Of a stretch of DNA of 11,398 nucleotides, positions 1 through 6,265 are shown piece after piece. Origin of the DNA: CAZKUN01 sp964555935. GTDB lineage: Bacteria; Armatimonadota; Zipacnadia; Zipacnadales; VGFC01. The DNA is taken from the NCBI GenBank assembly GCA_964555935.1, contig CAZKUN010000282.1, forward strand, positions 1-11,398, written 5' to 3'. Position 1 is the first letter of the stretch. Every line of letters begins with the position of its first letter. The position numbers and the translations under genes are program-made. The notes beneath the pieces are model-generated. The model had not been told where the DNA came from, did not search any database, and saw only the letters and a list, made by a program, of their open reading frames with translations.

Positions 1-1113
1 ACGCTCGGCCTCCTCGCCAGCGCGACGTTCATGGTCGTGGCCGTCGCGACCAACGCGCGGACATTTTCGGGGATCGACGCGAGTGACAGGAAGTCCGGCA
101 CGGGCGGGTTCGCGCTGCAGGCGACCGCATCGGTGCCTCTGCCATACGACCTCGGGACGAAGCTTGGGCGGGAGAAGCTCGGGTTTGCCGTAGAGGATGA
201 GGCCGCGTTCGAGGGCGTGGAGGTCATGTCGTTCCTGGCGAGCCGGGGCGAGGACATTAGCTGCTTGAACCTGACGCGCCCGTCATCGCCGCGAGTACTC
301 GGCGCGCCGTGGCAAATGACCAGCCTCGGAGGCGGGCGCTTCTCGCCGAAGGTGAACCCCCTCGTCGAAGCGCCGCCGTGGAGCCACCTCGGCGGATCGG
401 ATGTCGAGGATGGCATCCCCGCGTTCGGCGATGCGTCGAGCGTGCAGTGGTCGCTGCACTCGGGGCTGGGGAAGACGTACGCGATTCCCCAGGGAGATCT
501 GCGCTTCGTCGGGCTCTTGCCAGGCAGCATCTTCGCTCGCGAGTTGATCGTATCGGAGCGCAACTTCCGCGATCTGTTTCCGTCGGTGACAGCGCCCAGC
601 TACTTCCTGATCGACACGCCCGAGGGCGGCGAAGACGCCGTCGCGGAGGCGCTACGCCGCAATTTGGGCGAGATGGGGCTGCAGGTTCGATCGACGCGAG
701 AAGTGCTGAACGACTTCATCCGGGTACAGAATACGTACCTGTCGATGTTCCTAGCATTGGGTGGGCTCGGGATTCTGCTCGGGACGGTGGGGCTTGGCGT
801 GGCGTTGCTGCGGAACGCCCTCGAGCGCCGACGCGAATTGGCCCTCATGACGGCCATCGGACATTCGCGGGGCTCTCTGGCGAGGATGCTGCTGACCGAG
901 AACGGATGCCTGCTGGTTGCGGGGATGGCATGGGGCGCGTTGTCGGCCCTCGTGGCTGTGTCGCCGCATGTCGCGTCGGCTCAGGCGGAAGTGAACTGGA
1001 CCGCGCTCGCGGGGGTTCTTATCGCGGTGCTGGCGATTGGTCTGGTGACGTGTATTGCGGCAGTGGGAATTGCGCTGCGGGCGGATCTTGTCCCGGCGCT
1101 CAGACGGGAGTAG
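1..1113 (+). CDS. ABC transporter permease, FtsX/MacB-like, 3' part (5' end outside the window)
   Basis: The frame is open from base 1, so this is the last 370 residues of a larger integral membrane protein; the ATG at 31 lies inside a transmembrane helix and is not the real start. Residues 1-17 are hydrophobic (TLGLLASATFMVVAVAT), the end of a helix. A hydrophilic, probably extracytoplasmic region follows to about residue 245. The FtsX domain then shows a helix at about 247-268, the cytoplasmic loop NALERRRELALMTAIGHSRG, and two more helices near the C-terminus before a short basic tail (LRRE). The ERRRELALMTAIG loop is the family signature that contacts the ABC ATPase. These permeases export lipids, peptides or lipoproteins, or act as mechanotransmitters; the substrate cannot be told here. 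The secreted propeller gene starts 11 bases after the stop, so co-transcription is likely. The family is clear, the exact subfamily is not. Confidence 0.88.
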   Translation, partial: TLGLLASATFMVVAVATNARTFSGIDASDRKSGTGGFALQATASVPLPYDLGTKLGREKLGFAVEDEAAFEGVEVMSFLASRGEDISCLNLTRPSSPRVLGAPWQMTSLGGGRFSPKVNPLVEAPPWSHLGGSDVEDGIPAFGDASSVQWSLHSGLGKTYAIPQGDLRFVGLLPGSIFARELIVSERNFRDLFPSVTAPSYFLIDTPEGGEDAVAEALRRNLGEMGLQVRSTREVLNDFIRVQNTYLSMFLALGGLGILLGTVGLGVALLRNALERRRELALMTAIGHSRGSLARMLLTENGCLLVAGMAWGALSALVAVSPHVASAQAEVNWTALAGVLIAVLAIGLVTCIAAVGIALRADLVPALRRE

Positions 1114-1124
1114 GAGTGGGATCG

Positions 1125-2222
1125 ATGAAGAGGTCTTGGCTGATAGGGATTGCAGCGCTTGGCTTGGTCGCGCCTGCCTCGGCGGGGGAGGACTGGCCGA
1201 GCTTTCGTGGCGGCCCGTCGATGACCGGCGTGGCGACATCAACGCTCCCCGCGAAGCCGAGACTGCTCTGGACGCATGAGGCGGGCTCGGAAGTGAAGTC
1301 AACGGCCGCCATCGTCGGCGACACCGTGTACGTCGGGACGATGGGCAAGGCGCTGCTCGCGCTCAGATTGTCGGATGGGTTCGTGAAGTGGACGTTCCCG
1401 ACCAAGAACCGAGTCAGCGCGTCGCCCTGCGTGATGGGTGGGATGGTCTACGTTGGCGACGAGGGCGGCACCATTTATGCCGTGAACGCGGCGACGGGCA
1501 GGCAGCGCTGGACCTTCAGCACCGACGGCGAAGTGATGAGTTCCGCCACGCCCGTCCCAGGCGCCATACTGGTCGGATCATACGACTACTATCTCTACAA
1601 GCTGGACGCCTCGACTGGGCGGAAGATCTGGTCCTTCGAATCGGACGCGCAAGTGCATTGCTCCCCGTGCGTTGTGGGGGATCTCGTCATCATCGCCGGT
1701 TGCGACGGCCACGTGCGGATGATCGACATCGCAACAGGCAAGGAGCGCAGGGGGACTTACGTCGGACCGTATTTCTCCGCCGCGCCCGCGTATGGCTCGG
1801 GCTGCGTGTTTGTCGGAGGCCTGGGAGGGGAACACCTCTCTGTAAGGCTTAGCGATGGCAAGGTCATCTGGCAGGTGATGGTCGCCGCGAATGGCGGGGA
1901 AGCGTACGCATCCGCAGCCGTGCGTGGTGATGCGGTGATCTTCGCGTCTCGTAACCACAAGGTGTTCCGGCTGAACCGGAAGACGGGTGGCACGGACTGG
2001 GTCTTCATGGGCAAAGAGCAAGTGGAATCATCACCCGTTATCGCCGGCGATCGGGTGTTCTTCGGCTGCGATGATGGCAGCCTGTACGCGGTAGGTCTTA
2101 CTCATGGCCGCGAGGTTTGGCGGTTCCTTGCGGGCGCCGCGATTCACGCATCGCCCGCCGTTGGACAGGGCCGACTTGTGATCGGCACAGCAGACGGCGC
2201 CGTCTACTGCTTCGGACCGTAG
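1125..2222 (+). CDS. Secreted PQQ-like (BamB-type) beta-propeller protein
   Basis: A 365-residue protein with a typical Sec signal peptide: a KR n-region, a hydrophobic core, and an A-S-A cleavage site after residue 20. The mature protein opens with DWPSFRG, a start common in propeller proteins of this kind. At least seven blades follow with the repeated pattern V..D.VYVG...G.LYAL...G...W.F, for example VYVGDEGGTIYAVNAATGRQ and SPVIAGDRVFFGCDDGSLYA. No PQQ-dehydrogenase catalytic residues can be recognised, so a non-enzymatic scaffold or binding role outside the cytoplasm is more likely than a quinoprotein dehydrogenase. The ATG at 1125 is chosen because it gives the signal peptide and has GGAG at 1113-1116 overlapping the upstream stop. 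The frame stays open far upstream (from 309), but that part lies antiphase inside the permease gene and is chance. It sits 11 bases after the permease and 24 before the prepilin. Confidence 0.9.
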   Translation: MKRSWLIGIAALGLVAPASAGEDWPSFRGGPSMTGVATSTLPAKPRLLWTHEAGSEVKSTAAIVGDTVYVGTMGKALLALRLSDGFVKWTFPTKNRVSASPCVMGGMVYVGDEGGTIYAVNAATGRQRWTFSTDGEVMSSATPVPGAILVGSYDYYLYKLDASTGRKIWSFESDAQVHCSPCVVGDLVIIAGCDGHVRMIDIATGKERRGTYVGPYFSAAPAYGSGCVFVGGLGGEHLSVRLSDGKVIWQVMVAANGGEAYASAAVRGDAVIFASRNHKVFRLNRKTGGTDWVFMGKEQVESSPVIAGDRVFFGCDDGSLYAVGLTHGREVWRFLAGAAIHASPAVGQGRLVIGTADGAVYCFGP

Positions 2223-2246
2223 GCCGGCACAATAAGAGGGGACTCG

Positions 2247-2936
2247 ATGAGATCAAAGGGCTTCACGCTGATCGAACTGTTGGTCGTGATCGCGATTATC
2301 GCCATCCTAGCCGCAATTCTCTTCCCGGTATTTGCCCGCGCGCGGGAGAAAGCGCGCCAGACCACTTGCACCAGCAACCTCAAGCAGCTCAGCCTCGGCG
2401 TCTTGATGTACATCCAAGACTACGATGAGTGCTACCCGATGTCGGCCTATCCGACCCCGGCGGGCGTGGCGACGATGAACACGCAGCTCATCCCGTATGT
2501 CAAGAACGCTCAGCTAGGCCAGTGCCCGAGCGAGAAGCAAGCCATGGACCTGGCGATCATGTTCTCGCCCTTTGGCGGCTTGGCCCCCGGCACGCCGCAG
2601 TACACCAGCTACGTGACGAACGCGGCCGTCTTCGCGAACGGGTACGTGATCGCGGCGATGGGCGGGACGACGTTGAGCGAGGGCGAGATTCCGCGCCCCT
2701 CGGAGACGATCCTCATATACGATGGGAACGTGACGCTTGCCCAGGCCCAGCCGGTTCAGGCGCGACACAACGGGACCTTCGTGTCCGGGTTCGCCGACGG
2801 ACACGCGAAGGCGATCCAGGCCAGCGAGACGGGTACCGACACGCACTTCACCGGTACGCCGCTCAAGATCTACACCATCGGGTCGGCGGGTGGATTCTAC
2901 GCCGGGGCCACACAGTGTCAGGGCATCCCTCAGTAG
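2247..2936 (+). CDS. Prepilin-type protein with N-methylation motif and H-X9-DG domain
   Basis: A 229-residue pseudopilin-like protein. The N-terminus MRSKG/FTLIE is a class III signal: a prepilin peptidase would cut after Gly5 and methylate Phe6, and Glu10 is the conserved Glu5 of the mature protein. A hydrophobic helix follows at 6-26, then FPVFARAREKAR and SNLKQL (44-49). The H-X9-DG motif is present (His174, Asp184-Gly185), which is the TIGR04294 processing-associated signature seen in large paralogous families of Planctomycetota, Lentisphaerota and Armatimonadota. Cysteines at 41, 62 and 93 could form disulfides. The start has the ribosome site AGAGGGGA at 2235-2242. No pilus assembly genes (ATPase, platform protein, peptidase) are in the window, so it probably uses machinery encoded elsewhere. 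Whether it forms filaments or is an exported single protein cannot be told. Confidence 0.93.
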   Translation: MRSKGFTLIELLVVIAIIAILAAILFPVFARAREKARQTTCTSNLKQLSLGVLMYIQDYDECYPMSAYPTPAGVATMNTQLIPYVKNAQLGQCPSEKQAMDLAIMFSPFGGLAPGTPQYTSYVTNAAVFANGYVIAAMGGTTLSEGEIPRPSETILIYDGNVTLAQAQPVQARHNGTFVSGFADGHAKAIQASETGTDTHFTGTPLKIYTIGSAGGFYAGATQCQGIPQ

Positions 2937-2946
2937 GCAATAACGC

Positions 2947-3771
2947 ATGGAACTGACCGACCGGACGGTGCTCGTGACCGGAGCGGCGCGCGGCATCGGC
3001 AAGGCGATCGCCGAGGGCTTCGCGCGAGAGGGCGCCCGCGTTGGCATGGCCGATGTCCTCGCCGACGAGTTGGCGGCGTCGGCCGAGGAACTGAGAGCAT
3101 CCGACGCGCAAGTCTGTCCGGTTGTGGCGGATGTCACGGACGCCGACGCGGTCGAGCGGATGGTCGCGCGCGTTGAGGACAAACTCGGGCCGGTCGACGT
3201 GCTCGTCCACAATGCGGGAACGTTCTCTCAGATCGCGCCGATTTGGGAGGCGGACCCGGAGAAGTGGCTACGCGACATCCGGGTGAATCTGTACGGCGGA
3301 TTCCTCTGCTGCCGCGCGGTGGCCGGGCGGATGGTGGCCCGGTCGGGCGGGTATATCATCAATATCGCGACCACCGGGGGCGTGAACGACCCCCACCCAT
3401 ACTCCACGAGTTACGCTTGCTCGAAGACTGCGCTCGTGCGGCTGACGGAGGCCCTCGCCAAAGAGGCCGCGCCGCACGGCGTGAAGGTCTTCGCGGTTGG
3501 TCCCCCCGCGGTTCTGACGGAGATGACGCGCTTCATCATGGATGACCCCGAGGCGAAGAAATGGCGCCCGGGCTTCGAGCGTAGCTTCGAGGACGGACGC
3601 GGACACCCCCCAGGGCTGATCGCTGACGTATGCATCCAGCTCGTCAGCGGGCGCGCGGATCGACTGACGGGTCGGTTCATTAGGGCCACTCGCGACTTGG
3701 ATGAGATCATCGCGCAGACCGACGAGATCCTGGAGAACGACCTGCTGACGATGCGCATCCCCGGCTTCTGA
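2947..3771 (+). CDS. Short-chain dehydrogenase/reductase (SDR) family oxidoreductase
   Basis: A 274-residue classical SDR, slightly longer than the usual 250. The Rossmann motif TGAARGIG is at residues 11-18. Asp36 at the end of the second strand suggests NAD(H) rather than NADP(H). Other landmarks are ADV at 61-63, HNAG at 88-91 (in place of NNAG), Asn114 in VNLYG, and the catalytic Tyr156 and Lys160 in YACSK. The position 13 residues before the Tyr, normally the catalytic Ser, is Thr143 (sequence IATTGG). The tail after about residue 245 (DLDEIIAQTDEILEND) is an extra, probably helical, extension. The substrate cannot be assigned from sequence. The gene starts 10 bases after the prepilin stop with only a weak ribosome site, suggesting read-through from the upstream genes; it converges with the minus-strand lipoprotein gene 17 bases away. 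Confidence 0.93.
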   Translation: MELTDRTVLVTGAARGIGKAIAEGFAREGARVGMADVLADELAASAEELRASDAQVCPVVADVTDADAVERMVARVEDKLGPVDVLVHNAGTFSQIAPIWEADPEKWLRDIRVNLYGGFLCCRAVAGRMVARSGGYIINIATTGGVNDPHPYSTSYACSKTALVRLTEALAKEAAPHGVKVFAVGPPAVLTEMTRFIMDDPEAKKWRPGFERSFEDGRGHPPGLIADVCIQLVSGRADRLTGRFIRATRDLDEIIAQTDEILENDLLTMRIPGF

Positions 3772-3788
3772 AGGCCCTCACGCGCTGC

Positions 3789-4610
3789 TCAGAGATCGCT
3801 GGCGACCCCGAGGATGGGGCCGAGGTTGGCAAGGTGATCGTCGCGGCCCAGTGCTGGTGAGTAGAGGCTTGAGATCGCCCCGTCGAGGTAGAGGGCGTTT
3901 TCGCACCCCAACTCGTCGCGGAAGAACGTCGCGAATTCGTGGAAGTTGACGGGCTCATCGGAGATGGCGAACACCACCTCAGTGGGGGAGATGACGCCGA
4001 CCCCGTTCCTGATGTGCACTGAGGTTGAGTTCCGCCCAAACTTCGGATGCAACTTGCCATCGATCACCAGCATCGGCCCGGACTGGGTGGCAAGGGAAGT
4101 CTCGGCCTGTATCTGGGTGTATGCCGATGATTCGACGACGACGGCGCCGGATTCGGTGATGGCGAACACGCCGTTTGGCAGCAGGCAGAAGTTGCTGCTG
4201 CCGCGAGCGAGATTCAGGGGCCGTAGCTCGTCGCCGCCCTCCACGTAAAGCCCCACGGGCCGGTAGTCTTCCAAGTACATCCCCGCGTTCATGGCAAAGG
4301 CCAGTCGCCGCCCGCGTCCTCGTAGCCAGGTATCCAGCCTCGAGAAGCTCTTGAGCGCCACGCCGTCATCATCTTGCCAGAAGATATCGAGCGTGGAAAC
4401 GTCGAGATCAACGCGGCAGACGGTATAACGCTTCTCCGCGAAGCTTGCGGCGGCGATTTCCGGTTCGGGAGTTGGTTGCGCGACGATGACCTCGGGGGCG
4501 ACGACATCGGGGCCGCGCTCGTGGTTACACCCAGCTACTGTAGCTGCAGCGAGCGTGAGGGCGACGAGAGATTGGGCGAGGGTTCGGTGGTGGGGCAGAG
4601 CGCGGGGCAT
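3789..4610 (-). CDS. Lipoprotein, phosphodiester glycosidase (NAGPA/DUF2233) family
   Basis: 273 residues from the ATG at 4608-4610. The signal peptide ends in the lipobox V-A-G-C, with Cys28 as the lipidated residue, followed by a Pro/Glu-rich linker to about residue 55. The rest matches the family related to the human uncovering enzyme NAGPA: AMNAGMY (106-112), SNFCLLPNGVF (139-149), TQSGPMLVIDG (175-185), RNGVGV (201-206), and CENALYLDGAISSLY (236-250). Such proteins are thought to cleave sugar phosphodiesters on cell-surface or exopolymer glycans. The frame extends 12 codons upstream to a TTG at 4646, but that would add 12 residues before an already adequate lipoprotein signal and uses the bases of an exact TTGACA box, so the ATG is preferred. 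The ribosome site is poor (AGAGA almost abutting the ATG). It stands alone, convergent with the SDR gene and divergent from the tubulin-like operon. Confidence 0.85.
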   Translation of the reverse strand: MPRALPHHRTLAQSLVALTLAAATVAGCNHERGPDVVAPEVIVAQPTPEPEIAAASFAEKRYTVCRVDLDVSTLDIFWQDDDGVALKSFSRLDTWLRGRGRRLAFAMNAGMYLEDYRPVGLYVEGGDELRPLNLARGSSNFCLLPNGVFAITESGAVVVESSAYTQIQAETSLATQSGPMLVIDGKLHPKFGRNSTSVHIRNGVGVISPTEVVFAISDEPVNFHEFATFFRDELGCENALYLDGAISSLYSPALGRDDHLANLGPILGVASDL

Positions 4611-4616
4611 GTCTCT

Positions 4617-4646
4617 TGCATAGCCCGCGACGAGGGTGGGTGTCAA
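4617..4646 (-). promoter_or_regulatory. Candidate sigma70-type promoter for the lipoprotein gene
   Basis: Read on the minus strand, an exact TTGACA (plus-strand 4641-4646) is followed after 18 bases by TATGCA (4617-4622), a weak match to TATAAT (TAT conserved). The ATG begins six bases after the -10-like box, so transcription from here would give a leaderless or nearly leaderless message, in keeping with the lack of a good ribosome site. The -35 is convincing in DNA this GC-rich; the -10 is not. Confidence 0.35.
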
Positions 4647-4707
4647 GCGGTTAGCGCGCCTCGGCAGGAAACAGGCGCATATTCAGGGAAGTTTGTGGTT
4701 GTCCGGG

Positions 4708-4759
4708 CCGGCGCCGGGGTCACTGACTGCAACCGGCGGCCGGTTTCGGCGCGTATTAT
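4708..4759 (+). promoter_or_regulatory. Two GC-rich palindromes and a TATTAT box upstream of the tubulin-like operon
   Basis: In the 193-base divergent gap, CCGGCGCCGG at 4708-4717 is a perfect 10-base palindrome. AACCGG-CGG-CCGGTT at 4731-4745 is a hyphenated palindrome with 6-base arms. TATTAT at 4754-4759 is a plausible -10 element, 45 bases ahead of the GTG start; no good -35 is found 16-19 bases upstream, and that place is occupied by the second palindrome. The arrangement would suit a regulator-controlled promoter. Palindromes made only of G, C and a few A/T are easily produced by chance in such DNA, so this is a tentative call. Confidence 0.3.
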
Positions 4760-4790
4760 CGCGTGAGATAAGCTCCCGACGGGGCACGAC

Positions 4791-4797
4791 GAGGTGA
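4791..4797 (+). promoter_or_regulatory. Ribosome binding site deciding the GTG start at 4804
   Basis: GAGGTGA is a near-complete anti-16S match placed six bases before the GTG at 4804. It fixes the start of the zinc-ribbon propeller protein so that the first cysteine pair is included; the first in-frame ATG (Met26) would remove the whole zinc ribbon. Confidence 0.75.
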
Positions 4798-4803
4798 CTG
4801 CGA

Positions 4804-6249
4804 GTGAAGTGCCCGCAGTGCGGGGCCGGCGGTGAGCAACCAGGCCCCGACAATCGCTACTGCCCCCTATGCGGGCAGATGCTCGTCATGCGCGATCCGC
4901 CCGACAACGCGGAATCGCGCGCCTGGATGGTTCTCGGCCGGCATGCCATCGGGCCCGAGACGGGCAACATCTATCGGTACGATCAGGCGCTTCACCCGCC
5001 GTATCGAGTGGATCCGCTGATCGCGTCGCCCGCTGAAGGCATGATGGGCGGCGACTTGTGGAGTAGCTCCAGCGCGTTGCCGGGGACGCGGGTCGTCGAC
5101 TGGGCCCCCGCCAGCGCCCCGGCGCCGCGAGAGAATGGGGGCTGGACGACCACGCGCGACCTCGTCAGCGTCGCGGCCAGGCACGGCGTGCTCTACACGG
5201 TGGCGGGCCGGACGCACCAGGTGGAGGCGTGGGATGTGGGGCTTGGGCAGCGCATCGGCCGCTGGGCGTTCGGCGAGGCCCAGATGGATGGGCTCTTGCG
5301 GCACTCAGGGACGGGCGTGAGCGAGACGCTGGTGTATGGCGCATGTCGGGCCCCAAACGGGGGTCTGCTGGCCCTGCGAGCGCTCCACGCGGGTACGGGG
5401 CGGCTGGTCTTCGATCTTCCGATCCACCAAACTGATGCTCAGGTTGAGATCGCCGGTCGGCGGGCGTACGTGCTGGGGCAGGCGCACGATGGCATGATGA
5501 GCGTTGGCGCGCTCGATATCGACGGCACGCACGTGCGCGAGCACGAGGCGGCGCGCGTGGACCTCGTCCCGGACACGCCGAAGGCCCCGTGGCCGACGGC
5601 GATGACGGTTCTCGGAGGCGACCGGCTGGTCTTCGTCGGCGAGGACAGTCGCGTCTACTGGTGGCGTCCGGAGGACTCTGAGCGACCGGCGATGATCTAC
5701 GCGCCTCCGCCCGGTTACAGGGGCCATGGACACGTGTACGATCTGGGAGAGATGGGGATCGGGCTGATGTTTCAGGCCGACACCATTGGCGCGGCGCCCA
5801 TCCTCCTGCGGGTCGCGGCGGATGGGTCGCGCGAGCCTGCGGGGGTCGCTGGGCTGCCGCAGATGCCGTCACAGCCATACGATCGATCCCTGGCGGCGTG
5901 CGGGGGGAGCCTGCTGGCGTGCGCGCATCACCCCGGCGAGGCGTTGCGCATCGTGAAGCGTCGCGCGAACCTCGATCAGGGCGCGTGGGACCCGCTCACC
6001 ACTCTTGCGGGCACGCAGCGGACCAGGCACTTTTGCCTTCACGCGGTACCGCTCGGGTCGCAGACAGTGCTGGCGATTCAAGTCGTGCAGGACAACACGC
6101 GGTCGACGTACCTTGTGAACCCGCAGACGGGGGCCGTGACGCCTGTCGATTTGCACCCTCACGTTGAGGATGACGTGCGGATCGTCTGGACGGGCGGCTC
6201 GACGATGCGGGTGAACCTGGCGAACGGCAACGTGCAAGTGCTCGGATAG
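4804..6249 (+). CDS. Zinc-ribbon protein with predicted beta-propeller domain, first gene of the tubulin-like operon
   Basis: 481 residues from a GTG start with a strong ribosome site. A zinc ribbon opens the protein: Cys3-X2-Cys6 and Cys20-X2-Cys23 in CPQCG and YCPLCGQ. There is no signal peptide or membrane helix, so it should be cytoplasmic. After a linker (about 30-115) the rest is beta-rich with propeller-like repeats, for example GVLYTVAGRTHQVEAWDVGL (128-147), LLALRALHAGTGRLVFDL, and DRLVFVGEDSRVYWWRP. These resemble PQQ/WD-type blades (strand, G..., A.D..TG), but no family is confidently recognised. It is separated from the vWA gene by 16 bases and leads an operon with vWA and tubulin-like proteins, so a scaffold or regulatory subunit of that complex is inferred. 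Reading the propeller assignment from repeats alone, other beta-repeat folds remain possible. Confidence 0.85.
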   Translation: MKCPQCGAGGEQPGPDNRYCPLCGQMLVMRDPPDNAESRAWMVLGRHAIGPETGNIYRYDQALHPPYRVDPLIASPAEGMMGGDLWSSSSALPGTRVVDWAPASAPAPRENGGWTTTRDLVSVAARHGVLYTVAGRTHQVEAWDVGLGQRIGRWAFGEAQMDGLLRHSGTGVSETLVYGACRAPNGGLLALRALHAGTGRLVFDLPIHQTDAQVEIAGRRAYVLGQAHDGMMSVGALDIDGTHVREHEAARVDLVPDTPKAPWPTAMTVLGGDRLVFVGEDSRVYWWRPEDSERPAMIYAPPPGYRGHGHVYDLGEMGIGLMFQADTIGAAPILLRVAADGSREPAGVAGLPQMPSQPYDRSLAACGGSLLACAHHPGEALRIVKRRANLDQGAWDPLTTLAGTQRTRHFCLHAVPLGSQTVLAIQVVQDNTRSTYLVNPQTGAVTPVDLHPHVEDDVRIVWTGGSTMRVNLANGNVQVLG

Positions 6250-6265
6250 GAGACGCGCCGCCCAC

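Noticed and set aside
309..1124. Open frame upstream of the secreted propeller that would make a 637-residue protein
   Set aside because: It overlaps the permease gene in another frame, is Arg/Gly/Ala-rich as expected of an antiphase reading of GC-rich DNA, and would bury a clear signal peptide. The ATG at 1125 is the start.
2514..3212. Minus-strand frame of 232 codons across the prepilin/SDR junction
   Set aside because: Crosses two well-supported plus-strand genes and has no recognisable domain.
3772..3788. Terminator between the convergent SDR and lipoprotein genes
   Set aside because: Only 17 bases separate them and I found no GC-rich stem followed by a T-run on either strand.
4611..4646. 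Longer start (TTG at 4646) for the lipoprotein
   Set aside because: It would add 12 residues ahead of a complete lipoprotein signal and coincide with the TTGACA box; the ATG at 4610 gives a normal 28-residue signal to Cys28.
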